From contig NZ_JAGQAG010000001.1 in the NCBI RefSeq assembly GCF_021405525.1, positions 682,001-746,000 of the forward strand: a DNA stretch of 64,000 bases. Direction: 5' to 3'. Source of the stretch: Ruegeria pomeroyi (GTDB lineage: Bacteria; Pseudomonadota; Alphaproteobacteria; Rhodobacterales; Rhodobacteraceae). Positions 1 through 9,179 of the stretch are shown piece by piece. A program made the position numbers and the translations under genes. The notes beneath the pieces are model-generated. The model did not search any database. It was given only the letters and a program-made list of their open reading frames with translations, and was not told the DNA's origin. How positions within the stretch are numbered: position 1 is the stretch's first letter; each line of letters begins with the position of its first letter.

Positions 1-328
1 GCGCGGGCATGAAGATCATGGCCAGCGCCACCAGCGTCAGCACCGCCGTACCCAACAGGTTGAACGCCTGCTGGGCAAATCCCTCGGCATCCTCGCCGCC
101 TTCTAGCCGTTTCGAGAACATCGGCACGAAAGCCGCGTTGAACGCACCCTCGGCAAAGAAGCGGCGGAACAGGTTGGGCAGGCGAAAGGCCGCCACAAAG
201 GCATCCATAACCGGGCCGGGGCCGATATAGGCGGCCAACAGGATCTCGCGCACGAAACCCAGAATGCGGCTGGCCAGTGTCCAGAAACCGACCGTGAAGA
301 AACCGGCCATCATGCGAACGGGCTTCAT
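1..328 (-). CDS. murJ: Lipid II flippase MurJ (MviN family), N-terminal part only
   Basis: This is the first 109 residues of MurJ, the inner-membrane protein that flips the peptidoglycan precursor lipid II; the remainder lies beyond the left edge of the window. The reading frame shows a hydrophobic start, the LGFVREILLA stretch and the PNLFRRFFAEGAF segment (about residues 51-63), which is near-invariant in MviN proteins. The ATG (328-326) overlaps the TGA of glnD as ATGA, so translation is probably coupled to glnD. The pairing glnD-murJ is common in Rhodobacteraceae. Identification is firm although only a fifth of the protein is visible. Confidence 0.93.
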   Translation of the reverse strand, partial: MKPVRMMAGFFTVGFWTLASRILGFVREILLAAYIGPGPVMDAFVAAFRLPNLFRRFFAEGAFNAAFVPMFSKRLEGGEDAEGFAQQAFNLLGTAVLTLVALAMIFMPA

Positions 329-3159
329 GATGCGGCAGCCCGTTCTGCACCTTCGGTTATGGCCTTGCGCAGCTTTGTCTCAAGCGTGCGCTGCTTGGCC
401 TCGGAATGGTATTTCAGTCCGAACATGTCCTTGACATAGAAACTGTCGACCACCTGTTCGCCATAGGTCGCGATCACCGCATTGGCGATATAGACATTTG
501 CCGCCGCCATTGCCCGGGCCAGATCATAAAGCAGGCCGGGCCGGTCGCGGGTATCGACCTCGATGATCGTGTAGATGTCCGAGCCTTCGTTGTCGAAGGT
601 GATATGGGTCGGCACGTTGAATGCCTTTTCCCGCTTCTTGATCTTGTCGCGGGATTTCAGCGCGTCGCGGGCCACCACCTCGCCCTTGAGGGTTTTCAGG
701 ATCATCTGGCTGAGCCGGGGCAGGCGCGCGGCCTCGTAAGGGTGGCCTTCGGCGTCCTGGATCCAGAAGGCATCGGTCACGTAGCCGTCCTTGGTCGTAT
801 AGCTGCGGGCATCGACCACGTTCGCGCCAACCAGCGCCAAGGCGCCGGCCATCCGTGAAAAGATACCGGGATGATCGGCCATGGCGAAACAGGCGCGGGT
901 GGCATCGCGGTCCTCGTCCGGGTCGAGCCGGATTTCGATGCCGCCGGGATCGCCGCTTTGTTCCAACTGGCGCAGCATCTCGGCAAAGGTGACATGGGTC
1001 TCGACATTGAAGCCCTGCCAATAGGGCGGATAGTGGCGGGCGATCTCAGTCTTGATCTCGCCTGCGGGCCAGTCGGACAGGGCCGTGCGCAGCGCCTTCT
1101 TGGCCTCGTTGCCGCGCCCTTCGCGGTTCAGTGCCTCCATCCCCATTTCAAGCGCCCGCTTGGTTTCCGCATGCAGGGCGCGCAACAGCGTTGCCTTCCA
1201 GTTGTTCCAGGTGTTGGGGCCGACGCCGCGAATATCGCAGACGGTCAGCACCGTCAGCAGGTCCAGCCGCTTGACCGTCTGCACCGCCTTGGCAAAATCG
1301 CGCACGGTCCGGGGATCGGAGATATCGCGTTTCTGCGCCATGTCCGACATCAACAGGTGATAGCGCACCAGCCATTCCACCGTTTCGCAATCGGCCTTGG
1401 ACAGGCCCAGACGCGGTGCCACCTTGCGGGCGATGCGGGCCCCGAGGATCGAGTGATCCTCGGGCCGGCCCTTGCCGATATCGTGCAACAGCAGCGCCAC
1501 ATAAAGAACCTTGCGGTTCACCCCGGCCTTGAGGATGGACGAGGCCAGCGGCAGCGACTCGACCAACTCTCCCTTTTCGATCTGGGCAAGGTTGACGATG
1601 GTCTGGATGGTGTGTTCGTCCACCGTATAGCTGTGATACATGTTGAACTGCATCATCGCCACGATGGGTTCGAATTCGGGCACGAAGGCCGACAGCACCC
1701 CCAATTCGTTCATCCGCCTGAGCGCCCGTTCGGGGTTGCCGTGTTTCAGCAGCAGGTCCAGAAAGATGCGCCGCGCCTCCTTGTTGTTGCGCATGTCGTC
1801 ATCGATCAGGTCCAGATTGGCGGTCACCAGCCGCATTGCATCCGGATGGATCAGCATGCCGGTACGCAACCCCTCCTCGAAGATGCGCAGCAGGTTCAGC
1901 TTGTCGTCCAGAAAGGTCTCGGGATCGAGCACGTCGATCCGGCCATGAACCACCTTGTACCCCTGCTTGACCCTGCGGCGACGACGAAAGATGCGTTCCA
2001 GCAGCGGCGCGCCCTTCATATGCGACGCTTCGAGCTTGGTCAGGAAAATCCGCGTCAGTTCGCCCACGCGCGTGGCCTCGCGAAAGTATTTCTGCATGAA
2101 CACTTCGACCGCGCGGCGCCCGGCGCGGTCCTGATAGCCCATGCGCTCGGCCACTTCGACCTGGAGATCAAAGGTCAGCTGTTCAGTGGCCCGCCCGGTA
2201 ACCAGATGCAAATGCGCGCGTACCGCCCACAGGAACTCTTCGGCCTGTACAAAGGTTCGATATTCCGACGGGGTGAACAGGCCCAGCGGCACCAGTTCGG
2301 CGGTTTCCTTCACCTCGTAGATATATTTGGCGATCCAATAGAGCGATTGCAGGTCGCGTAGTCCACCCTTGCCCTCCTTTACATTGGGCTCGACCATGTA
2401 CCGCTCGCCCTGCTTGCGGTGGCGGGCGTCGCGCTCCTCCAGCTTGGCCTCGATGAATTCGCGCTGGCTATCCTTGTAAAGCTCGCTTTTCAGACGTTGG
2501 TCCAGCGAGCGCGCCAGAGGCGCATGCCCGGCCAGGAACCGGTGTTCCAGCATCGCGGTGCGGATGGTGAAATCCTCGCGCCCGAGCCGCACGCAATCCT
2601 TTACCGTGCGCGAGGAATGCCCGACCTTCAGTCGCAGATCCCAAAGGATGTAGAGCATCGATTCTATGACGCTCTCGGCCCAGGCAGTGATCTTGTAGGG
2701 GGTCAGGAATAGCAGATCGACATCGGAGAACGGCGCCATCTCGCCGCGCCCGAACCCGCCCACCGCCAATACCGCGATCCGTTCGCCCTGGGTGGGTGTG
2801 GCCAGCGGGTGCAGGATTTCCGAGGCCACATACATCGCCGTCTTGACCAGCCCGTCGGTCAGATAGGTATAGGCGCGGGTCAATGGTCGCGCGGCAAAGG
2901 GGTCGCCCGCAAAACCGGCGGCGATCGCGGCCCGGCCCGATTTCTGAACATCGCGCAGAATGGCCACGACAGCCCCGCGCAGCGCTGCGTTGTCGGCGGC
3001 CTCGTTTGCCGCCTCGTTGATCCGCGCGAACACGGCCGGGGTGTCGAACACCTCGGCCGGGTCGCAGATCAAATCGCCGGTCAGCCTGGGCTGGATCGGC
3101 AGGGACGTATCGGTCGGATCAGAATCCGGCGCCGGAGAAGCTTTGTGGGGCAGGGTCAA
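325..3159 (-). CDS. glnD: Bifunctional [protein-PII] uridylyltransferase/uridylyl-removing enzyme GlnD
   Basis: GlnD senses glutamine and adds or removes UMP on PII proteins, thereby setting nitrogen status. The 944-residue length is normal. Domains in order: nucleotidyltransferase with GGFGRGE (134-140) and the metal-binding Asp146/Asp148 in SDVDLL; the GlnD-type linker; an HD hydrolase domain with LLHDIGKGRPEDHS near residue 545; and two C-terminal ACT domains (about 755-800 and 865-915). The only usable start is TTG at 3159: there is no ATG before residue 109. It begins 41 bases inside the upstream lipoprotein gene, and its TGA overlaps the murJ start, so the three genes form a tightly overlapping operon. 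Confidence 0.96.
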   Translation of the reverse strand: MTLPHKASPAPDSDPTDTSLPIQPRLTGDLICDPAEVFDTPAVFARINEAANEAADNAALRGAVVAILRDVQKSGRAAIAAGFAGDPFAARPLTRAYTYLTDGLVKTAMYVASEILHPLATPTQGERIAVLAVGGFGRGEMAPFSDVDLLFLTPYKITAWAESVIESMLYILWDLRLKVGHSSRTVKDCVRLGREDFTIRTAMLEHRFLAGHAPLARSLDQRLKSELYKDSQREFIEAKLEERDARHRKQGERYMVEPNVKEGKGGLRDLQSLYWIAKYIYEVKETAELVPLGLFTPSEYRTFVQAEEFLWAVRAHLHLVTGRATEQLTFDLQVEVAERMGYQDRAGRRAVEVFMQKYFREATRVGELTRIFLTKLEASHMKGAPLLERIFRRRRRVKQGYKVVHGRIDVLDPETFLDDKLNLLRIFEEGLRTGMLIHPDAMRLVTANLDLIDDDMRNNKEARRIFLDLLLKHGNPERALRRMNELGVLSAFVPEFEPIVAMMQFNMYHSYTVDEHTIQTIVNLAQIEKGELVESLPLASSILKAGVNRKVLYVALLLHDIGKGRPEDHSILGARIARKVAPRLGLSKADCETVEWLVRYHLLMSDMAQKRDISDPRTVRDFAKAVQTVKRLDLLTVLTVCDIRGVGPNTWNNWKATLLRALHAETKRALEMGMEALNREGRGNEAKKALRTALSDWPAGEIKTEIARHYPPYWQGFNVETHVTFAEMLRQLEQSGDPGGIEIRLDPDEDRDATRACFAMADHPGIFSRMAGALALVGANVVDARSYTTKDGYVTDAFWIQDAEGHPYEAARLPRLSQMILKTLKGEVVARDALKSRDKIKKREKAFNVPTHITFDNEGSDIYTIIEVDTRDRPGLLYDLARAMAAANVYIANAVIATYGEQVVDSFYVKDMFGLKYHSEAKQRTLETKLRKAITEGAERAAAS

Positions 3160-4294
3160 TCACAACCACCTGTTTGTTCTGGATCGTGGCCACGGCCAGC
3201 CCCCGTTCATTAGTCCCGTCGGGGCGCAGACGGAAGATGCCACCGACACCCTGGAACCCAGCACTTTGGGTCAGGGCGGCGCCAGTCAACGCATCCGACT
3301 TGCCCGCGCCCACCAGCGCGCCGATGGCGGCAATGCCGTCATAGGCCAGCCCGCCGATCGGGTGCGGTGCGCCGCCATAGGTGCTTTGATACCGGGCGCG
3401 GAACGCCTGTGCCTTGGACGGGTCGGGCAGAGCGAACCAGCCGCCCTGCACGCCGGGAAGTTCCAGCGTCTGCGCCGGAATGTCCCAGCGGGTCAGGCCG
3501 ATATACTGGGTCTCCGCCGGTGATACGCCCGCCTCGGGCAAAAGCTGGGTGTAGAGCGGCAATGCCCCGGCCGTGGTCGAGGTGAAAAAGATCGAATCCG
3601 CGCCGGCCCCGTCCACCGTTGCCTTGACCTGCGGGATCGAGTTGATCACACCCTGCTGCGACCGTTCATAGGCGACCGTTCCGGCCAGTTTGGCGCTGCT
3701 GCGCGATATGGCGTCGGTGATCGCCGCCCGGCCCAGCTGCCCGGCCTCGTCGTTGCTATGTACCACGACGATATCGCCCTTACCCTGCCGCGCTGCGAAA
3801 TTGACCAATCGGTCTGCGCTGTTGTTGAAGGTCGGCCCCAGGACAAACACGTTGCCACCAGCGATGTTGACGTTGTTGGAGAAGGACAAGACGTTGATGT
3901 TGTCGCTTAGCACCGCCAGCCCGGCGGCGTTGGCGGCCTGGGCATAGACCGGGCCGAGGATGATCTTGGCGCCGTCTCCGACGGCCTGTTTGGCAACCGC
4001 AGCGGCAGTGCCCGCATCGCCTGCGGTGTCATAAACCCGTAGGTCGATCTGTACGTTCTGCAGGTCCGCAATCGCCAACCGGGCCGCGTTTTCCAGGCTT
4101 TGCGCCAGAACCGCGTCACCCGACTGGGCCGAGCCGCGCGGAACCAGCAGCGCAACGGGCACCGGTTTCGAGGTATTGATGCTGGGACCGCCGCCACCGA
4201 TGGCGACCGGCTCGCAGGCCGATAACAGTGCAGCCGCCGCCAAGGCCATCGCGGAAAGGGCAATCTTGCGGGCGGGGTTGAAAACGGCAAACAT
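3119..4294 (-). CDS. Penicillin-binding protein activator, LpoA/LppC-like lipoprotein
   Basis: A 391-residue periplasmic-binding-protein-fold lipoprotein of the LppC/LpoA group (related to branched-chain amino acid receptors), which in gammaproteobacteria activates penicillin-binding proteins from the outer membrane. The N-terminus is a basic start, a hydrophobic helix and a lipobox LLSAC with the lipidated Cys at residue 27. The rest is a single Peripla_BP_6-type domain with alternating beta-alpha segments such as KIILGPVYAQAANAAG. It lacks the N-terminal TPR domain of E. coli LpoA, as is usual in alphaproteobacteria. It is divergent from rsmI, the classical neighbour of lpoA, and heads the operon with glnD and murJ. 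The PBP-activating role is inferred from family and context. Confidence 0.85.
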   Translation of the reverse strand: MFAVFNPARKIALSAMALAAAALLSACEPVAIGGGGPSINTSKPVPVALLVPRGSAQSGDAVLAQSLENAARLAIADLQNVQIDLRVYDTAGDAGTAAAVAKQAVGDGAKIILGPVYAQAANAAGLAVLSDNINVLSFSNNVNIAGGNVFVLGPTFNNSADRLVNFAARQGKGDIVVVHSNDEAGQLGRAAITDAISRSSAKLAGTVAYERSQQGVINSIPQVKATVDGAGADSIFFTSTTAGALPLYTQLLPEAGVSPAETQYIGLTRWDIPAQTLELPGVQGGWFALPDPSKAQAFRARYQSTYGGAPHPIGGLAYDGIAAIGALVGAGKSDALTGAALTQSAGFQGVGGIFRLRPDGTNERGLAVATIQNKQVVVIDPAPQSFSGAGF

Positions 4295-4378
4295 CTAATC
4301 AATAGCTCCTTGATCCGGCGGCAGCCCGCCTCAATGGTCGAGCCGCGATAATAGACGTCATGAAACACGGGTCCAGCG

Positions 4379-5236
4379 TTGAATTACCAAAAGCTCAGAT
4401 TGCCTGCGGGCCTGTATTTCGTCGGCACCCCGATCGGGTCGGCGCGCGACATCACGCTCAGGGCGCTGGATGTGCTCGCCTCGGCCGAGGTGATCGCTGC
4501 CGAGGATACACGCTCGCTGCGCCATCTGCTTGATATTCACGGCGTGCCGCTCGATGGGCGGCGGGTCCTTGCCTATCACGACCATTCCGGTGCCGGGGCG
4601 CAGGCGCGGTTGCTTGAGGCACTGGCCGAGGGCAAGTCGGTGGCCTATGCCTCGGAGGCGGGGATGCCCCTGATCGCCGACCCCGGTTTCGAACTGAGCC
4701 GCGCCGCCGCCGAGGCCGGGCATATGGTGACCTGCGCACCGGGGCCGTCGGCGGTGCTGACAGCGCTGACGCTTGCGGGCCTTCCGACGGATGCCTTTTT
4801 CTTTGCGGGATTTCTGCCCAATGCGGCAGCGGCGCGCAAAACCCGGCTCGAAACCCTGCGGGGAGTGCCCGGCACGCTGGTCTTCTACGAATCGCCCAAG
4901 CGGCTGGCGGCCAGCCTGCGGGACATGACCGCGGTGCTGGGTGGTGACCGGCCAGCTGCACTGTGCCGGGAACTGACGAAGAAATTCGAGGAAACCCGCC
5001 GGGATACGCTGGCTGGGTTGGCCGACGCGCTGGTCGAGGCGCCGGTCAAGGGCGAGATTGTGGTGCTAGTTGATCGTGTCCGTTCAGGTCCGGTTAAGGA
5101 GTCTGACCTAGAAAAAGATCTCATGGCAGCACTCGAAACGCATTCGGTCCGGGACGCCGCCGATCTGGTGGCGCGCATGCATGATGTGCCCCGGCGCCCG
5201 GTCTACCAGTTGGCGCTGAAGCTCGGGAAGGGATGA
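4379..5236 (+). CDS. rsmI: 16S rRNA (cytidine(1402)-2'-O)-methyltransferase RsmI
   Basis: RsmI methylates the ribose of C1402 in the decoding centre of 16S rRNA using S-adenosylmethionine. The 285 residues show the tetrapyrrole-methylase fold: GLYFVGTPIGSARDITLRA at the N-terminus, AEDTRSLRHLL, YHDHSG, then EAGMPLIADPG and the glycine-rich PGPSAVLTAL loop. The start is TTG at 4379; an in-frame stop at 4361-4363 excludes any longer form, and the nearby ATG at 4360 is out of frame. It is followed at one base by the YraN-family gene, which in turn precedes gshB, a standard alphaproteobacterial gene string. Confidence 0.95.
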   Translation: MNYQKLRLPAGLYFVGTPIGSARDITLRALDVLASAEVIAAEDTRSLRHLLDIHGVPLDGRRVLAYHDHSGAGAQARLLEALAEGKSVAYASEAGMPLIADPGFELSRAAAEAGHMVTCAPGPSAVLTALTLAGLPTDAFFFAGFLPNAAAARKTRLETLRGVPGTLVFYESPKRLAASLRDMTAVLGGDRPAALCRELTKKFEETRRDTLAGLADALVEAPVKGEIVVLVDRVRSGPVKESDLEKDLMAALETHSVRDAADLVARMHDVPRRPVYQLALKLGKG

Positions 5237-5237
5237 C

Positions 5238-5609
5238 ATGAAGGCGCTTGCATCGCGAGGGGCACAAAATCACCTGGCCGGAGAAGCGGCCGAGCATTCG
5301 GTGCTGCGCGATTACGAGCGGCGCGGATATCGACTGGTTCACCGTCGCTGGCGCGGCAGGGGTGGCGAGATTGACCTGATCGCTCGCTTGGGTGACGAGG
5401 TCGTCTTTGTCGAGGTCAAGCAGAGCCGGGATTTCGCCCGTGCCGCCGAAAGCCTTGGTGCGCGCCAGATGGAGCGCCTGCATGCGGCCGCGGCCGAGTT
5501 CCTGGCGGAGGAACCCGCCGGGCAGCTGACGCCGATGCGCTTTGACGTGGTTCTGGTCGATGGAACCGGGCAGCTTGAAATTATCGAGAATGCCTTTGGT
5601 CATGGCTGA
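5238..5609 (+). CDS. YraN/UPF0102 family endonuclease-like protein
   Basis: A 123-residue member of UPF0102 (YraN), a restriction-endonuclease-like fold whose cellular role is not established. The catalytic-type pattern is visible: a conserved Glu in the [18 protein letters not shown] helix, [20 protein letters not shown] (about residues 43-62, with the D and ExK of a PD-(D/E)xK site) and a following Gln/Arg-rich helix. It starts one base after the rsmI stop and is probably cotranslated with it. Family assignment is secure; nuclease activity is inferred from the fold and preserved residues. Confidence 0.92.
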   Translation: MKALASRGAQNHLAGEAAEHSVLRDYERRGYRLVHRRWRGRGGEIDLIARLGDEVVFVEVKQSRDFARAAESLGARQMERLHAAAAEFLAEEPAGQLTPMRFDVVLVDGTGQLEIIENAFGHG

Positions 5610-5671
5610 TCGCCATTGAACCCTCTGCCCCTCTGCGCCATGTATCTGGACAATCGATAGAGGGACTTGCC

Positions 5672-6604
5672 ATGAAGATCGCCTTTCAGATGGACCCGAT
5701 CGGGGCCGTGAACATCAATGCTGACAGCTCTTTTCGGCTGGCAGAAGAGGCGCAGGCGCGCGGGCACGAACTGTTTTATTACGGTCCTGATCAACTGGCC
5801 TATCAGGAGGGCCGGATCACCGCGCGCGGTCATGATATGACCGTGCAGCGCGTGGTGGGAGCCCCGGCTGTTCTGGGACCAATGCGCGAGGTCGATCTGG
5901 CAGATTTCGATGTGGTCTGGCTGCGTCAGGATCCCCCGTTCGACATGCATTACATCACCTCGACACATCTGCTGGACCGGCTCAAGGGGCAGACTCTTGT
6001 TGTCAACGACCCGTTCTGGGTGCGCAACTATCCCGAGAAGCTTCTGGTTTTGAATTTTCCCGAGTTGACCCCGCCCACCGCCATTGCGCGCGATCTGGAG
6101 ACCATCCGCGCATTCAAGGCGCGGCACGGCGACATCATCCTGAAGCCGCTCTACGGCAATGGCGGCGCCGGGGTGTTCCGCTTGGACGAGAACGATCGCA
6201 ACCTGTCCTCGCTGCATGAGCTGTTCGTGGGTTTTTCGCGCGAGCCGCTGATCGTGCAGAAATACCTGCCCGATGTACGCAACGGCGACAAGCGCGTCAT
6301 TCTGGTCGATGGCGAGGCGGTGGGCGCCATCAATCGGGTCCCGGCTGAGGGAGAGGTGCGTTCGAACATGCATGTGGGCGGGCGGCCCGAAAAGATCGGG
6401 CTGACCGAGCGCGACCGTGAGATTTGCGCTGCCATCGGCCCGCTCCTGCGGGAAAAGGGGCAGGTTTTTGTCGGGATCGATGTGATCGGCGACTATCTGA
6501 CCGAGATCAACGTGACCTCGCCAACCGGGATTCAGGAATTGGAGCGCTTTGACGGGGTGAATATTGCCGGGCGTATCTGGGAGGCCATCGAGGCCAAGCT
6601 CTAA
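5672..6604 (+). CDS. gshB: Glutathione synthase
   Basis: GshB ligates glycine to gamma-glutamylcysteine with ATP, the last step of glutathione synthesis in the cytoplasm. The 310-residue protein has the prokaryotic GSH synthetase layout: an N-terminal domain beginning [20 protein letters not shown], then an ATP-grasp domain with [12 protein letters not shown] (P-loop-like), [21 protein letters not shown] and the metal/substrate site [17 protein letters not shown] near residue 270-285. An AGGGACTTGCC ribosome-binding region precedes the ATG. It ends against a strong double palindrome shared with the convergent comM gene. Confidence 0.97.
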   Translation: MKIAFQMDPIGAVNINADSSFRLAEEAQARGHELFYYGPDQLAYQEGRITARGHDMTVQRVVGAPAVLGPMREVDLADFDVVWLRQDPPFDMHYITSTHLLDRLKGQTLVVNDPFWVRNYPEKLLVLNFPELTPPTAIARDLETIRAFKARHGDIILKPLYGNGGAGVFRLDENDRNLSSLHELFVGFSREPLIVQKYLPDVRNGDKRVILVDGEAVGAINRVPAEGEVRSNMHVGGRPEKIGLTERDREICAAIGPLLREKGQVFVGIDVIGDYLTEINVTSPTGIQELERFDGVNIAGRIWEAIEAKL

Positions 6605-6617
6605 GCGAGCGGCAGGC

Positions 6618-6666
6618 GGCCGTTTTCCGCTGCGGAAAACGGCCCGGAAAACGTGTCGTTTTCCGG
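6618..6666. terminator. Double-palindrome bidirectional terminator/repeat, family A
   Basis: Two consecutive near-perfect hairpins fill the 67-base gap between convergent gshB and comM. The first has 13-base arms GGCCGTTTTCCGC (6618-6630) and their complement (6632-6644) around a single base. The second has arms CCGGAAAACG (6644-6653) and CGTTTTCCGG (6657-6666) around TGT. The A/T-rich upper stems supply T-rich runs on both strands, so it can terminate both transcripts. A closely related element lies at 27458-27526, also between convergent genes, which marks it as a dispersed repeat. Confidence 0.75.
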
Positions 6667-6671
6667 TACCC

Positions 6672-8186
6672 TCAATTCAGGGCTTTGGCCGAAACCCGAA
6701 AGCTGAGCGCTTCGGCGATATGCGGGCGCCGAACATCGGGTTCTCCGGCAAGATCAGCGATGGTGCGCGCCACCCGCAGGATGCGGTGGTAAGCGCGTGC
6801 GGACAGCCCGAACCTGTCGGCGGCGGTGATCAAGAGGTCGCGTCCCTCGGCGTCGGGCGTGGCGATCTCTTCCAGCGCTTTACCCTCCGCATCGGCATTC
6901 TGCCGTAAGCTCGGGTGGCTACCGAATCTCAATGTCTGGACCGCCCGCGCTGCCGCAACGCGCGCCGCCACCTCGGCTGAACCTTCGGCGCTGGGCGGCA
7001 GGTCGAGATCGGTAAAGGCCACTGGCGGCACCTCGATTCTGAGATCGAACCGATCCATCAAGGGCCCTGAAATGCGGCCCAGGTAATCTTCGCCACAGGC
7101 GGGCACCCGGGCACAGGCGCGTGCCGGATCACTGAGATAGCCGCAACGGCAAGGATTGGCCGCCGCCACCAGCATGAACCGGCAGGGGTACTTTACATGG
7201 GCGTTGGCGCGGGCCACCATCACCTCGCCGGTCTCGATCGGCTGGCGCAGGGTTTCCAGCACAGTGCGCGGAAATTCTGGGAATTCGTCCATGAACAGGA
7301 CCCCGTTATGGGCCAGGCTGATCTCTCCCGGTTTGGCTCCTTTGCCTCCTCCCACGATCGCCGCCATCGACGCCGTGTGATGCGGTTCGCGAAATGGCCG
7401 GGTGCGGCTGATCCCGCCCTGGTCCAGCAGGCCGCACAGCGAATGGATCATCGAGGTTTCCAGCGCCTCGACCGGGGTCAGCGGTGGCAGGATGCTGGGG
7501 ATGCGCGCGGCCAGCATGGATTTACCGGAACCGGGGGTGCCGATCATGATCATGTGATGTCGGCCCGCCGCCGCGATCTCCAGCGCCCGTTTGGCTCGTT
7601 CCTGTCCCTTGACCTCGCGCAGGTCGCGCTCGAACGCGGTGGCGCTGACCTCGCCCGGCCGGGCCGCGTCGATCGGAGCCTGTCCGGTAAAGTGGCGTAC
7701 CACCGCCGCCAGGGATGGAGCGCCGATCACCTTGGCCGCGTCGACCCAGGCGGCCTCGGCGCTCGACGCTTCGGGGCAGAGTAGCAACCAGTCCTCTGAT
7801 GCCGCGGTCATCGCGGCGGGCAGCGCGCCGACCACCGGCACCAGCGACCCGTCAAGCGACAGTTCCCCCAGTGCCAGCGTCGCTTCGGCCGCATCGGCGG
7901 GCACGATCTCCAGCGCGGCCAGCAGCGCCAGCGCGATGGGTAAGTCGAAATGGCTGCCTTCCTTGGGCAGGTCGGCGGGGGACAGGTTGATGGTGATCCG
8001 TTTCGAAGGCAGCGCGATGGCCATGCCGCTCAGCGCGCTGCGCACCCGATCACGCGCCTCGGACACCGCCTTGTCCGGCAGGCCAACGATGGAGAAGGCG
8101 GGCAGGCCCGGTGTGACGGCGCATTGCACCTCGACCGGGCGGGCCTCGACCCCCTGAAATGCAACGGTATGGGCGCGGGCGACCAT
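6672..8186 (-). CDS. YifB/ComM family Mg-chelatase-like AAA+ ATPase
   Basis: A 504-residue member of the YifB/ComM group. ComM acts as a hexameric helicase that promotes branch migration during natural transformation; in many bacteria the role is unproven. The N-terminal domain (1-170) has the Lon-protease-like fold typical of the family. The AAA+ core has Walker A GTPGSGKS (216-223), Walker B NGVLFMDEFPEF and the sensor AAANPCRCG with the Cys cluster typical of these proteins (CRCG, CARVPACGEDY). A C-terminal helical domain follows (SARAYHRILRVARTIADL). Monocistronic, convergent with gshB. Confidence 0.93.
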   Translation of the reverse strand: MVARAHTVAFQGVEARPVEVQCAVTPGLPAFSIVGLPDKAVSEARDRVRSALSGMAIALPSKRITINLSPADLPKEGSHFDLPIALALLAALEIVPADAAEATLALGELSLDGSLVPVVGALPAAMTAASEDWLLLCPEASSAEAAWVDAAKVIGAPSLAAVVRHFTGQAPIDAARPGEVSATAFERDLREVKGQERAKRALEIAAAGRHHMIMIGTPGSGKSMLAARIPSILPPLTPVEALETSMIHSLCGLLDQGGISRTRPFREPHHTASMAAIVGGGKGAKPGEISLAHNGVLFMDEFPEFPRTVLETLRQPIETGEVMVARANAHVKYPCRFMLVAAANPCRCGYLSDPARACARVPACGEDYLGRISGPLMDRFDLRIEVPPVAFTDLDLPPSAEGSAEVAARVAAARAVQTLRFGSHPSLRQNADAEGKALEEIATPDAEGRDLLITAADRFGLSARAYHRILRVARTIADLAGEPDVRRPHIAEALSFRVSAKALN

Positions 8187-8244
8187 GTGGAACCTGCCTC
8201 GTGGTTAACACTTCGTTGCTATCCCGAGGCAGGTTTAAGAATGG

Positions 8245-9120
8245 TTAACCCTTGGCCACCATCGCGGTGAATTTCGGCCAGGCGCCGGGGTCGGCCACGG
8301 TCTTGTCCCGGCAAAAGGCGTTGCAGAATCCCCAGACGCTTCCATCGAGTTCCAGGAAATCGGTCACCGGATTCCCGGAATAGGGGCAGGAGGCGTTCAC
8401 CGACGGGCCGGCTTCGACCGCGCGCGCGGCGCTGGGCGTGCCCACAGGCCAGTCAAGCGTCGGCAGGTCCAGCGCATAAGGCATCGGATCGTATTGCACC
8501 GTCAGCCCCATCGCCCGCCATTGCCGGACGGCAGTATCGCCGAGAAGGAACAGGCAGTAGTCACGCGCCGCCGCGCTGACCGGCAGGCCATAGCCGACGA
8601 TGCGCGCGGCGACCGGCACATAGAACACATCCGCCAGCGAATAGGTACCAAAGAGCGGCCCCGTCGCAACGCCCGACACCGCCCTGGCATGCGACCAGAG
8701 CGTTTCGATGCGCGCCAGATCGGACAGCGTTTCCTTGCTGGGCTGAAACCCTTCAAAGCAATAGAGAAGCTGCATCGGGCATTCGCCGCGCAGAGCGGAG
8801 AAGCTCGACACCATTTCGGCGCACAGCCAGCGGGCGGTCGCGCGGGCAGCTGGGCCGGCGGGCCACAGCCCGGCCTCGGGATGCCGTTCGGCCAGGGTCT
8901 CGGCCATGGCGAGACTCTGACCCACCACGATACCCTCGGGCGTGCGCAGCACCGGCACCTGTCGTGCCGGGGCCAGGGGCGCCAGATCCGCGGCCATGGT
9001 GCCGGAATAAAGCCCCACCAGATGCGAGCGATACGGGATGCCGAATTTCTCGAGCATCAGCCAACCGCGCAGCGACCAGCTGGAGAAACTGCGGTCGCCG
9101 ATAAAAAGATCATATGTCAT
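8245..9120 (-). CDS. Glutathione S-transferase-like protein with Cys-rich C-terminal extension
   Basis: The first ~200 of 291 residues look like a soluble glutathione S-transferase: a thioredoxin-like N-terminal domain with SFSSWSLRGWLMLEKFGIPY (putative catalytic Ser11/Ser13-Ser14 region), PARQVPVLRTPEG (cis-Pro) and GQSLAMAETL (gamma-Glu-binding Ser). After the helical domain comes an extra tail of about 60 residues with Cys245 in CPYSG and Cys266/Cys270 in FCNAFCRDK, resembling a small metal-binding or YHS-like module. Substrate is unknown. The tail is not part of the ordinary GST fold, so the protein may be a distinct subfamily. Confidence 0.82.
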   Translation of the reverse strand: MTYDLFIGDRSFSSWSLRGWLMLEKFGIPYRSHLVGLYSGTMAADLAPLAPARQVPVLRTPEGIVVGQSLAMAETLAERHPEAGLWPAGPAARATARWLCAEMVSSFSALRGECPMQLLYCFEGFQPSKETLSDLARIETLWSHARAVSGVATGPLFGTYSLADVFYVPVAARIVGYGLPVSAAARDYCLFLLGDTAVRQWRAMGLTVQYDPMPYALDLPTLDWPVGTPSAARAVEAGPSVNASCPYSGNPVTDFLELDGSVWGFCNAFCRDKTVADPGAWPKFTAMVAKG

Positions 9121-9179
9121 GCGCAGACGTTACGCGTCAGGCAAAGCGCCGGTAAATCGACGTTTCGTGCGGCGGCGCA

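Noticed and set aside
871-2361. 496-residue open frame opposite glnD
   Set aside because: Antisense to a clearly conserved gene; composition rich in His/Gln/Gly/Arg as expected from GC-skewed antisense frames, no ribosome site and no recognisable motif.
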